In this document: one piece after another, positions 18,905 through 25,002 of the stretch
Layout of the letters: each line of letters opens with the position of its first letter
Position numbering within the stretch: position 1 is the stretch's first letter
From: Streptomyces sp. NBC_01463
Lineage (GTDB): Bacteria; Actinomycetota; Actinomycetes; Streptomycetales; Streptomycetaceae
Direction: 5' to 3'
NCBI GenBank assembly: GCA_036227345.1
Contig: CP109468.1
Span: 1,984,001 to 2,048,000, forward strand
DNA length: 64,000 nt
Position numbers and translations under genes: made by a program
Notes under the pieces: generated by a model
Told to the model about the DNA's origin: nothing
The model's input: the letters and a program-made list of their open reading frames with translations, nothing else
The model's database searches: none

Positions 18905-18957
18905 ATATGCACCATGCACGCGATGTGCATCATGAACTTCTCATGTATGATGCATAT
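18905..18957. promoter_or_regulatory. A/T-rich operator-like region with nested inverted repeats
   Basis: A strikingly A/T-rich stretch for this window. It contains the perfect inverted repeat ATGCAC-5-GTGCAT at 18914-18930, enclosed by a wider pair ATATGCA (18905-18911) and TGCATAT (18951-18957). On the minus strand, TATATATGTAC further toward the MarR gene could serve as a -10 region. The position 75-125 bases upstream of the MarR start fits an autoregulatory operator; a second target could be the rightward YciO gene. Confidence 0.55.
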
Positions 18958-19009
18958 TCGGCGCGACGTCCCCTGAGCCCGAGATCGCCGGGAGCAAGGC
19001 CTGACATGG

Positions 19010-19084
19010 CCGAAAAGGTTTGAGCCGCGCCCGCCACCCGAAAAGGTTGTCCTGTCCCTCCGCGGGGCAGGACAACCCGCTTTT
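19010..19084 (+). promoter_or_regulatory. direct repeats and terminator-like hairpin in the leader of the YciO gene
   Basis: CCGAAAAGGTT occurs twice (19010-19020 and 19038-19048). The second copy runs into a hairpin: GGTTGTCCTG (19045-19054) pairs with CAGGACAACC (19068-19077), with CCC/GGG inside and a single bulged T. CGC and then TTTT follow on the plus strand at 19081. No rightward gene lies upstream, so it is not an ordinary gene-end terminator. It could attenuate transcription of the gene at 19124 or end a small RNA. Confidence 0.45.
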
Positions 19085-19123
19085 CCCTCGAACCGCTTGC
19101 CGCCACGGCCGTAGACTCGCCGG

Positions 19124-19744
19124 ATGGCGAAGTATTTCGACGTACATCCCGAAAATCCCCAGCGGCGCACCATCACCAACGTGGCCGAAAGCATCCGCTC
19201 AGGGTCGCTCGTCGCGTATCCGACGGACTCCTGCTACGCGCTCGGGTGTCAGCTCGGCAGCCGTGACGGCATCTCCCGCATCCGCGCGATCCGCAATCTC
19301 GACGACCGCCATCACTTCACGCTCATGTGCCAGAACTTCGCCCAGCTCGGGCAGTTCGTGCAGATCGACAACGACGTGTTCCGCGCGATCAAGGCCGCCA
19401 CCCCCGGCCAGTACACCTTCATCCTTCCGGCAACGAAGGAGGTGCCGCGCCAGCTGCTGCACCCGAAGAAGAAGACCGTCGGGGTCCGCATCCCCGACCA
19501 CGCGGTGGTCCAGGCCCTGCTGTCCGAGCTCGGCGAACCGCTGCTCTCCAGCACGCTGCTCCTGCCCGACGAGGACGAACCCATGACCCAGGGCTGGGAG
19601 ATCAAGGAGCGCCTCGACCACGAGGTGGACGTCGTCGTCGACTCCGGCGACTGCGGCACGGAGCCGACCACCGTCATCGACTTCTCCAGCGGCGAGCTGG
19701 AGATCGTACGCCGGGGAGCCGGCGACCCTTCCCGCTTCGAGTAG
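19124..19744 (+). CDS. YciO/Sua5/YrdC family protein
   Basis: A 206-residue protein of the threonylcarbamoyl-AMP synthase fold. Visible family parts are SGSLVAYPTDSCYALGCQLG, where K/Y-P-T-D/E-T/S-x-Y-G/A-L-G binds ATP and threonine, then RNLDDRHHFTLMCQNF (usually R-P-x-x-K-P-L in Sua5) and TVGVRIPDHAVVQALL. The K-R-x-x-x-N and K-P-L variants place it with the YciO subgroup rather than the essential TsaC/Sua5. The substrate may be the t6A intermediate or another carbamoyl adenylate. It starts with ATG at 19124, downstream of an unusual hairpin. Confidence 0.88.
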   Translation: MAKYFDVHPENPQRRTITNVAESIRSGSLVAYPTDSCYALGCQLGSRDGISRIRAIRNLDDRHHFTLMCQNFAQLGQFVQIDNDVFRAIKAATPGQYTFILPATKEVPRQLLHPKKKTVGVRIPDHAVVQALLSELGEPLLSSTLLLPDEDEPMTQGWEIKERLDHEVDVVVDSGDCGTEPTTVIDFSSGELEIVRRGAGDPSRFE

Positions 19745-19779
19745 CCGGGCGCGGGCGGCGCGGAACCCGCGGGAACCGT

Positions 19780-20334
19780 TCAGCGCCCCGCGGTCGGCTG
19801 CCACTTGTCGAACGTCCAGGCCGGATGCCTGGTGCTCAGGTACGGCACGTGCCCGTCCCAGTCCGCGGCGGTCAGGGCCGCCGCGGGCCGGACGGCGATG
19901 CCGCCCGTACCGTCCACGTCGAACCCCCAGGAGAAACCGGCGAGCGGCAGCACGCACCGCTGCGCCCCGTCCAGCGGCGTGTGCGCCAGGAAGCTGTGCG
20001 CGAGCCAGGCCATGGGCTGGCGCATGGCCCGCGACGGCGCGTCGAACAGGGTCGGCGCGAGGCCGAAGAAGGCGTACGGGGACGGCGCGTCCTCGAACAG
20101 TACGAACGGGTCCATGTCGAAGTCGGCGCCGCCGCTCTCGTTGTCCGTGGACCGGACGAACTGGACCCAGCCGAACATGGCCCGATATCCCTTGCCGGGA
20201 TGGTCCACCGTGGCCGTGCAGCACGGAAACCCTTGTGTGGCCGGGTGCTTGCCGATCGTGGACGGATCGTCGACCTGCTCGATCTCCACGGAAAGCCGGC
20301 CTGTCTCACCGTCGTGGGTGAAGGGGAGGATCAT
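19780..20334 (-). CDS. conserved protein of unknown function
   Basis: A 184-residue soluble protein that I do not assign to a family. It has no signal peptide or membrane segment. It is rich in aromatics (HPGKGYRAMFGWVQFVRS, AGFSWGFDVDG, YLSTRHPAWTF), with many Asp/Gly turns, and looks like a compact beta-rich enzyme-like domain. The ATG at 20334 has GGAGG only 1 base upstream, which is too close. A GTG at 20367 or leaderless initiation are therefore possible alternatives for the start. It converges on the YciO gene with 35 bases between the stops. Confidence 0.75.
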   Translation of the reverse strand: MILPFTHDGETGRLSVEIEQVDDPSTIGKHPATQGFPCCTATVDHPGKGYRAMFGWVQFVRSTDNESGGADFDMDPFVLFEDAPSPYAFFGLAPTLFDAPSRAMRQPMAWLAHSFLAHTPLDGAQRCVLPLAGFSWGFDVDGTGGIAVRPAAALTAADWDGHVPYLSTRHPAWTFDKWQPTAGR

Positions 20335-20439
20335 CCCTCCACCCTGGCCAGGGTGGCCCCCGGTCACAAGGGCCGGAATCAGTCGCCCCGCGGTCGCCGG
20401 CCTCACGGCCTCACGGCCTCACCGCCACCCGGCACCCGG

Positions 20440-20471
20440 CACCCGGCACCGGAGCAACCCGGTGCCGGGTG
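20440..20471. terminator. hairpin terminator after the RCC1 operon, embedded in short tandem repeats
   Basis: A perfect 13-base-pair stem (CACCCGGCACCGG, 20440-20452, with CCGGTGCCGGGTG, 20459-20471) has a 6-base loop. It stands 34 bases beyond the stop of the leftward RCC1 gene. The left arm lies in a three-fold CACCCGG repeat (20426-20448), and three CCTCACGG-type units precede it (20401-20424), so the arm can pair in shifted registers. Confidence 0.65.
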
Positions 20472-20504
20472 GACGGGAATCAAGCGGGCAGGGCCCGCCG
20501 GGGG

Positions 20505-21680
20505 TCAGTACGCGAAGCTGGACCGGCCCGTCTTCGCCGTCGCGACATGGGCGATGCCACTGCCGGGCGGAAGGACCTGCACGGGCCTGGCCGACGGCGT
20601 CACCGTGCCGTCGCCGAGCTGGAAGGTGGCGTTGTTGCCCCAGCTGACGACCGAGCCGTCGTCCAGGGACGCCACCGTGTAGTCGTATCCGCCCACGATG
20701 TCCGTGACGCCCTGGAGGACGTCCACCGGGACGGGTGTGGTGCGGTTGACGGTGGTGGTGTCACCGAGCTGACCGAACGCGTTCCAGCCCCAGGCGCTCA
20801 CGCTCCCGTCGTCCAGGAGGGCGAAGTTGGTGTACTGGTTGGCGGAGATGCGGGCCACGCCGTCCAGATGGGCGACGTCGACCGCGACATTGCTGTCGGT
20901 GACCGAGTCGTTGCCCAGCTCGCCCTCCGTGTTCTTGCCCCAGGACTTGACCATGCCGTCCGCGGTGAGGGCGAGCACGTGGTTGCAGCCGACGGAGATG
21001 GACACGATGTCGGCGACGTCCCTGACCTTCTGGGGTGTGTTGCGGACGGTGTTGTCGCCGGTGCCCAGGCGGCCGTTGGCGCCCTCGCCCCAAGTCCAGA
21101 CGGTGCCGTCCTGGCGCAGGGCCGCGCTGAAGTCGCAGCCGGCGCCGACGTCCTTGACCTTGTTGAGGCTCTGCACCTCGACGGGGGTCTTCTGCACCCC
21201 GCCCGGGTCCGCCGCCGTCAGGCCGTTGCCGAGCTGGCCCTTGGCGTTGCTGCCCCAGGCGAGGACGCGGCCGCCGCGCACCGCGAGGGCGTGGGTGCCG
21301 CCCGCCGAGACCGCGCTGACGCCGGAGAGTCCGGCCACGGTCGCGGGGAACGGCTGGGCGGTGAGGGTGCCGTTGCCGAGCTGGCCGGTGACGTTGGCGC
21401 CCCAGGACTTGACCGTGCCGTCCTTGAGGAGCGCGACGGCGAAGGTGTTCTTGTCGATGTCGCCGCCGCCGGACAGCTCCTTCACGTCGTCGCGGGCGAG
21501 GCCCTGGACGTCGCCCGGGGTCGGCTGGAGGACGAGGCTGCCGTTGCCGAGCTGACCGAGGTTGTTGTTGCCCCAGCCGCGCACCCAGGGGTCGCTGGAG
21601 GCGGCGTGGGCCGGGAGGCAGGGGGTGGTCAGGGCGGCGAGGGTGAGTGCCGCGGTGAGAGTGGTACGCAGGGTGGGCAT
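20505..21680 (-). CDS. secreted RCC1-repeat beta-propeller protein (A)
   Basis: A 391-residue exported protein. A Sec signal peptide of about 27 residues ends PAHAASS. The remainder is about seven RCC1 repeats of some 50 residues, each with the W-G-x-N-x-x-G-Q-L-G-N-G core (for example VKSWGANVTGQLGNG). This predicts a seven-bladed propeller. Two neighbouring blades carry cysteines in GAGCDFSAAL and SVGCNHVLAL, at the same sites as the paralogue upstream, so a disulfide between blades is likely. Secreted RCC1 folds include the beta-lactamase inhibitor BLIP-II of Streptomyces. The target is unknown. It is 23 bases downstream of its paralogue; AAGGAG precedes the ATG. Confidence 0.92.
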   Translation of the reverse strand: MPTLRTTLTAALTLAALTTPCLPAHAASSDPWVRGWGNNNLGQLGNGSLVLQPTPGDVQGLARDDVKELSGGGDIDKNTFAVALLKDGTVKSWGANVTGQLGNGTLTAQPFPATVAGLSGVSAVSAGGTHALAVRGGRVLAWGSNAKGQLGNGLTAADPGGVQKTPVEVQSLNKVKDVGAGCDFSAALRQDGTVWTWGEGANGRLGTGDNTVRNTPQKVRDVADIVSISVGCNHVLALTADGMVKSWGKNTEGELGNDSVTDSNVAVDVAHLDGVARISANQYTNFALLDDGSVSAWGWNAFGQLGDTTTVNRTTPVPVDVLQGVTDIVGGYDYTVASLDDGSVVSWGNNATFQLGDGTVTPSARPVQVLPPGSGIAHVATAKTGRSSFAY

Positions 21681-21703
21681 GGGGTCTCCTTGAGCGGGGG
21701 CGG

Positions 21704-22918
21704 TCAGTACGCGTACGTCGTGTTGCCGCCCAGGGAGGCGGCGACGTCCTTGACCGCGGAACCCTCGTCGAGGATCTTCACGGACTCGTAGCGGGCGACG
21801 GTGGTGCCGTTGCCGAGCTGCCCCTCGCCGTTGTGGCCCCAGGTGTAGACGTCGTCGGCGGTGACGGCGACGCCGTGGCGCGCCCCGGCCGCGATGTGCT
21901 GGACGCCTTCCAGGCGCGGGATCTCGACGGGCGCGGTGCGGTTGGTGCGCGAGACGTTGTAGTCGTACGCCTCGTCGGACTCCAGCAGCTGGCCGTACTG
22001 GTTGTTGCCCCAGCCCCAGACGTGGCTGTCGCTGGTGATCACGTAGTTGTGGTGCGCTCCCGCGTCGATCTCCGCGACGTCCTCCAGCCAGTCCACGTCG
22101 ACCGGAGTGACGGCGGACTTCGTCGAGGAGTTGCCGAGCTGGCCGTAGAGGTTGTAGCCCCACGACTTGACCGTGCTGTCGGCGGTCAGGGCGAGCGCGT
22201 GGTGGCAGCCCGCGTCGACCTGGGTGATGTTCTCCAGGCCGGTGACCTGCCGGGGCACGGAGGAGACGGCACGGCTGCCGTTGCCGAGCTGGCCGTAGAC
22301 CCCGCGGCCCCAGGCGTACACCTTGCCGTTCTCCAGCAGCGCGAGGCTGAAGTCGCAGCCGGCCGAGATCTGCTTGACCTTGGGCATGCCCTGGACCCGG
22401 TCGGGGACCGTGCGGTAGTCGCCCGTGCGGTTGTTGCCGAGCTGGCCGTAGGAGTTGTCGCCCCAGGAGTAGACCTGGCCGCTGGTGTCGAGGGCGAGGG
22501 CGTGGCCGCCGCCCGCCGCGACGTCCTTGATGTTGGTCAGACGCGGCACGGTGGTGGGCACCGGCTGGTTGGTGGAGCCGCCGTTGCCGAGCTGGCCCAT
22601 GGAGTTGTTGCCCCAGGACTTGACCGTCTTGGCGGTACGGGCGAGCACGAACGAGTCGGACGAGGAGGTGCCGCCCGCCGAGATCTGGTCCACGTCACCG
22701 CGGAAGAGGCTGGTGACGGAGGCCGGGCTGAGGCTGTCGGTGGTGGTGCCGTTGCCGAGCTGACCGGTGCGGCCGGCGCCCCAGGCGAGCACGGTCGGGT
22801 TGCCCTCGTCCGCGTGGGCGGCGGGTGCGAGGGCCGGTGCGGCGGCCAGGGCTGCAGTCGTCGCCGCGACGGCCGCGAGGGTGCGCAGGCGTGCGGAACT
22901 GCGGGATGTACGGGACAT
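21704..22918 (-). CDS. secreted RCC1-repeat beta-propeller protein (B)
   Basis: A 404-residue paralogue of the downstream gene. The signal peptide of about 36 residues ends APAAHADEG. About seven RCC1 repeats follow (AWGAGRTGQLGNG, SWGDNSYGQLGNN, WGRGVYGQLGNG and so on). The paired cysteines of GAGCDFSLAL-type and DAGCHHALAL blades are conserved with protein A. Both proteins end in an aromatic FAY/YAY tail that may close the propeller by Velcro-type strand sharing. AAGGA lies 5 bases before the ATG. It is the promoter-proximal gene of the two-gene unit, with an open 481-base region upstream. Confidence 0.92.
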   Translation of the reverse strand: MSRTSRSSARLRTLAAVAATTAALAAAPALAPAAHADEGNPTVLAWGAGRTGQLGNGTTTDSLSPASVTSLFRGDVDQISAGGTSSSDSFVLARTAKTVKSWGNNSMGQLGNGGSTNQPVPTTVPRLTNIKDVAAGGGHALALDTSGQVYSWGDNSYGQLGNNRTGDYRTVPDRVQGMPKVKQISAGCDFSLALLENGKVYAWGRGVYGQLGNGSRAVSSVPRQVTGLENITQVDAGCHHALALTADSTVKSWGYNLYGQLGNSSTKSAVTPVDVDWLEDVAEIDAGAHHNYVITSDSHVWGWGNNQYGQLLESDEAYDYNVSRTNRTAPVEIPRLEGVQHIAAGARHGVAVTADDVYTWGHNGEGQLGNGTTVARYESVKILDEGSAVKDVAASLGGNTTYAY

Positions 22919-23055
22919 CGGCGTCCTTAGACGTGGGGGAAGGGGACTGAGGCGGGCGGCGGGTCCGGGGCATGACGGGCCGGCGGGTGTGGGTGCCCGC
23001 GGCACTGCCCGGCGGACCGGGTCACGGCCGCCGCGCTCTCCCGAAGACTTACCGT

Positions 23056-23068
23056 CCAAGATCGTTAA
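23056..23068 (-). promoter_or_regulatory. TTAACGATCTTGG motif, left-facing copy
   Basis: On the minus strand this reads TTAACGATCTTGG, about 138 bases upstream of the RCC1 B start codon. It matches the right-facing copy at 23311 in 11 of 13 positions, both differences being transitions, and it points to the opposite gene. It could be a regulator site or a promoter element used by both sides. Confidence 0.4.
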
Positions 23069-23310
23069 CGCGAGCCGAGAGCCGTCTTTCCACCCGTGCG
23101 ACCGGCCGCCGTCCGGGGTACGGGGCCACGCGGACGGCCGCCGCCGACCGGGCGCGAGGCCAGTTGCGGCACGGCCCCGGGCCGTCTGGAGCCTTGCCGG
23201 ACGGGGGAGTTGAGCGGCGCTACGCCGATGCGGTGAGCTTGCCGTCCAGGGCGCGGGCCCCGTGTGTCCCGGACCGCCACGGGTCCGGTTTATGTACGTT
23301 CTCACTGCGC

Positions 23311-23323
23311 TTGATGATCTTGG
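23311..23323 (+). promoter_or_regulatory. TTGATGATCTTGG motif, right-facing copy
   Basis: The plus-strand partner of the motif at 23056, placed 77 bases upstream of the GTG at 23400. The mirror-image placement in one divergent region suggests joint control of the whole exported-protein island. Confidence 0.4.
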
Positions 23324-23399
23324 TGGCGGCACCTCGTCTCCCGGTCCGCCCCGTCCCGCGCGCCGCCCTCCCCTGCCCCCACAGCTGCCTGGAGCCCCC

Positions 23400-23945
23400 G
23401 TGCGTCCCCTGCCGACCGCCCGCCGCGCCGCCCTGCGCGCCGCCACCGTCCTGTCCGCCTTCGCCCTCGCCGCCGCCCTGCCGGCGAGCGGCTGCCTCTC
23501 CGCCGCGTACGCCCAGTCCCCCGCCGCGCACGCCGCCGGCGTCCGTCTCCTGCCCACCGCCGAATGCGAGCCGGACGATCAGGCCTGCAAGGACCGCGAG
23601 GCCAACGACAAGGAGGCCGCCGAGATCGCGAAGGAGCAGGAGAAGACCCAGGCCGCGGCCGGTCAGGCCGACAAGGACATCAAGGCGGCGGGCGAGAAGC
23701 TGAAGGAGTGCCCGCCCGGCTCCGCCTCCTGCATGGAGAAGCTGACCGGCAAGGGCGAGCGGGAGGAGAGCGGCATCTCGGACATGGACGGGACCATCGA
23801 CTCGTTCGCACCGGACCCGTCCGACAACGCCGCCTCCGCCGTCGAGTCCACCTGCACCGACTTCCCGGCCTCCGTGCCGGGCGGCGCGAACGACGGGCAG
23901 TCCGCCTTCCCCGTGTCCCGGCTGTGCTCCCTGCTGGGTTCCTGA
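23400..23945 (+). CDS. exported helical Cys-containing protein of unknown function
   Basis: A 181-residue exported protein. The signal peptide has Arg residues, a long Ala/Leu core and the end PASGCLSAAYAQS. It could be cut by signal peptidase I after AYA or, less likely, be lipidated at the Cys of ASGC. The mature part has a highly charged, probably coiled-coil region (about 75-110, Lys/Glu/Ala-rich) flanked by cysteine motifs: ECEPDDQACKD, KECPPGSASC, STCTDFP and RLCSLLGS. The even spacing suggests several disulfides. No family is recognised. GTG at 23400 is chosen because GGAG lies 5 bases upstream and the signal peptide starts there. It is the first gene of the rightward set. Confidence 0.8.
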   Translation: MRPLPTARRAALRAATVLSAFALAAALPASGCLSAAYAQSPAAHAAGVRLLPTAECEPDDQACKDREANDKEAAEIAKEQEKTQAAAGQADKDIKAAGEKLKECPPGSASCMEKLTGKGEREESGISDMDGTIDSFAPDPSDNAASAVESTCTDFPASVPGGANDGQSAFPVSRLCSLLGS

Positions 23946-23989
23946 ATCCCGCACCCGCCCGTCACCCCGCACCCCCGAAGGGATTCACG

Positions 23990-24931
23990 ATGCCCAAGCG
24001 CACACTCCGCCGCAGCACGCTCGTCCTCCCCCTGCTCGCTCTCGGTCTGGCCGCGCCCCTGGCACCCGCGCTCGCCGACTCCGGGGAGGGCCCCGGGGAG
24101 ACGCCCACCGCCCGCGCGTTCACCGCCGACAGGCGTCCGGCGAAGGTCGAGGACGTCCTGAAGCAGTGCGGTGCCCGGCGGACCGCCTGCACGTTCTCCA
24201 TCGACCCGGCGAAGACCCGTGAGTACGCGACGGCCGTCAAGTCGCTCGGGAACGCGGTCGTCAACTGCACGGTGGACCCGATGTCGGTGGACCGCACGGT
24301 GACGCTGCGCACCTCCAGCACCGACAACATCGGCGGCGAGATCTCCGGCAAGGTCACCGCCGAGGGCACCGTCTCGGCCAGTGGTGAGGTCACCACCAAC
24401 CTCAGCAACGAGACGAGCATGAGCAACAAGACGCCGAATCTGAAGGACGGTCCGACCTCGGAGAACGGCAACAAGACCAATGTCTCCGGCGGGGCGAAGG
24501 CGTCCGGCTCGATGAGCGCCAAGCTGGCCTTCGAGGCCGCGTTCAAGGCCACGTACTCCAAGTCGTGGACGGTCGACAACACCGAGGCCACGACCTACAA
24601 GACGGTCGTGAAGCCGTACGACATGCTGGTGTTCGGCGCGAGTTCGGCGATGCGCCGGGTCGTCGGCACGCTCTCCACCGGCCAGGGCGGCACGGTCAGC
24701 GGCATCGCCGTCGACAGCCCGTCCATGATCAACAGCAGCACCTTCGTGGCGCAGACGTACGCCGTCCCGGACAACCTCTGCGGCCGTACCCGGCCCGCCC
24801 CCGGCACCGCGGACGACGGCGACAACAAGCCCGCGTCGACCGGCCGGACGCAGGAGGTCCCGTCCCAGGGCCTCGTACCGCCCGGCGCACTCCCCAAGCG
24901 CGAGGAATCCCTCCTGCCCTCCCGGGGCTGA
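23990..24931 (+). CDS. exported protein with CTF/NCT cysteine motif and aerolysin-like beta region
   Basis: A 313-residue exported protein; the signal peptide ends APALADSG. C60, C67 (ACTF), C93 (VNCTVDP) and C264 match a set in the next gene. Residues about 102-205 are Ser/Thr/Asn-rich with alternating polar and small residues and two long strands around a Gly/Asn loop, then FEAAFKATYSKSW and VVKPYDMLVFGASSAMRRVVG. This resembles the insertion hairpin and following strands of ETX/MTX2 and aerolysin-type beta-pore-forming proteins; that is my inference, not a search result. The C-terminal 45 residues are Pro-rich and disordered. The ribosome site GAAGGG lies 7 bases before the ATG. Confidence 0.82.
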   Translation: MPKRTLRRSTLVLPLLALGLAAPLAPALADSGEGPGETPTARAFTADRRPAKVEDVLKQCGARRTACTFSIDPAKTREYATAVKSLGNAVVNCTVDPMSVDRTVTLRTSSTDNIGGEISGKVTAEGTVSASGEVTTNLSNETSMSNKTPNLKDGPTSENGNKTNVSGGAKASGSMSAKLAFEAAFKATYSKSWTVDNTEATTYKTVVKPYDMLVFGASSAMRRVVGTLSTGQGGTVSGIAVDSPSMINSSTFVAQTYAVPDNLCGRTRPAPGTADDGDNKPASTGRTQEVPSQGLVPPGALPKREESLLPSRG

Positions 24932-25002
24932 CCTCCGCCACCCGCCACAAGTCTGCTGTCCCCTGCCCGGTCCCGTCCCGAACCCCGTCCTGGAGCCCGC
25001 CC

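Larger units (their letters stand above)
22919..23399. other. 481-base divergent intergenic region
   Basis: This is the longest gene-free stretch in the window. It separates the leftward RCC1 pair from the rightward exported-protein genes. Frames that stay open in it lack ribosome sites and family resemblance, so I see no gene. Its notable content is a 13-base motif, TTRAYGATCTTGG, present once toward each side (annotated separately), and an A/T-containing stretch GGTTTATGTACGTTC at about 23288-23301. Both divergent promoters must lie here. Confidence 0.7.

Noticed and set aside
18386..18919. Longer MarR start at 18919
   Set aside because: The added residues come from the A/T-rich operator region, and AAGGAG stands directly before the GTG at 18832.
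20401..20450. Short tandem CCTCACGG and CACCCGG units as a mobile or CRISPR-like repeat
   Set aside because: Units are 7-8 bases and contiguous, and they form the arm of a terminator hairpin; simple slippage explains them.
23065..23280. Short minus-strand frame inside the long divergent gap
   Set aside because: No ribosome site, no hydrophobic or domain pattern; composition fits random GC-rich sequence.
21704..23557. Extension of RCC1 protein B upstream to 23557
   Set aside because: The extra 213 residues are basic low-complexity sequence; the signal peptide begins at the ATG at 22918 with AAGGA ahead of it.
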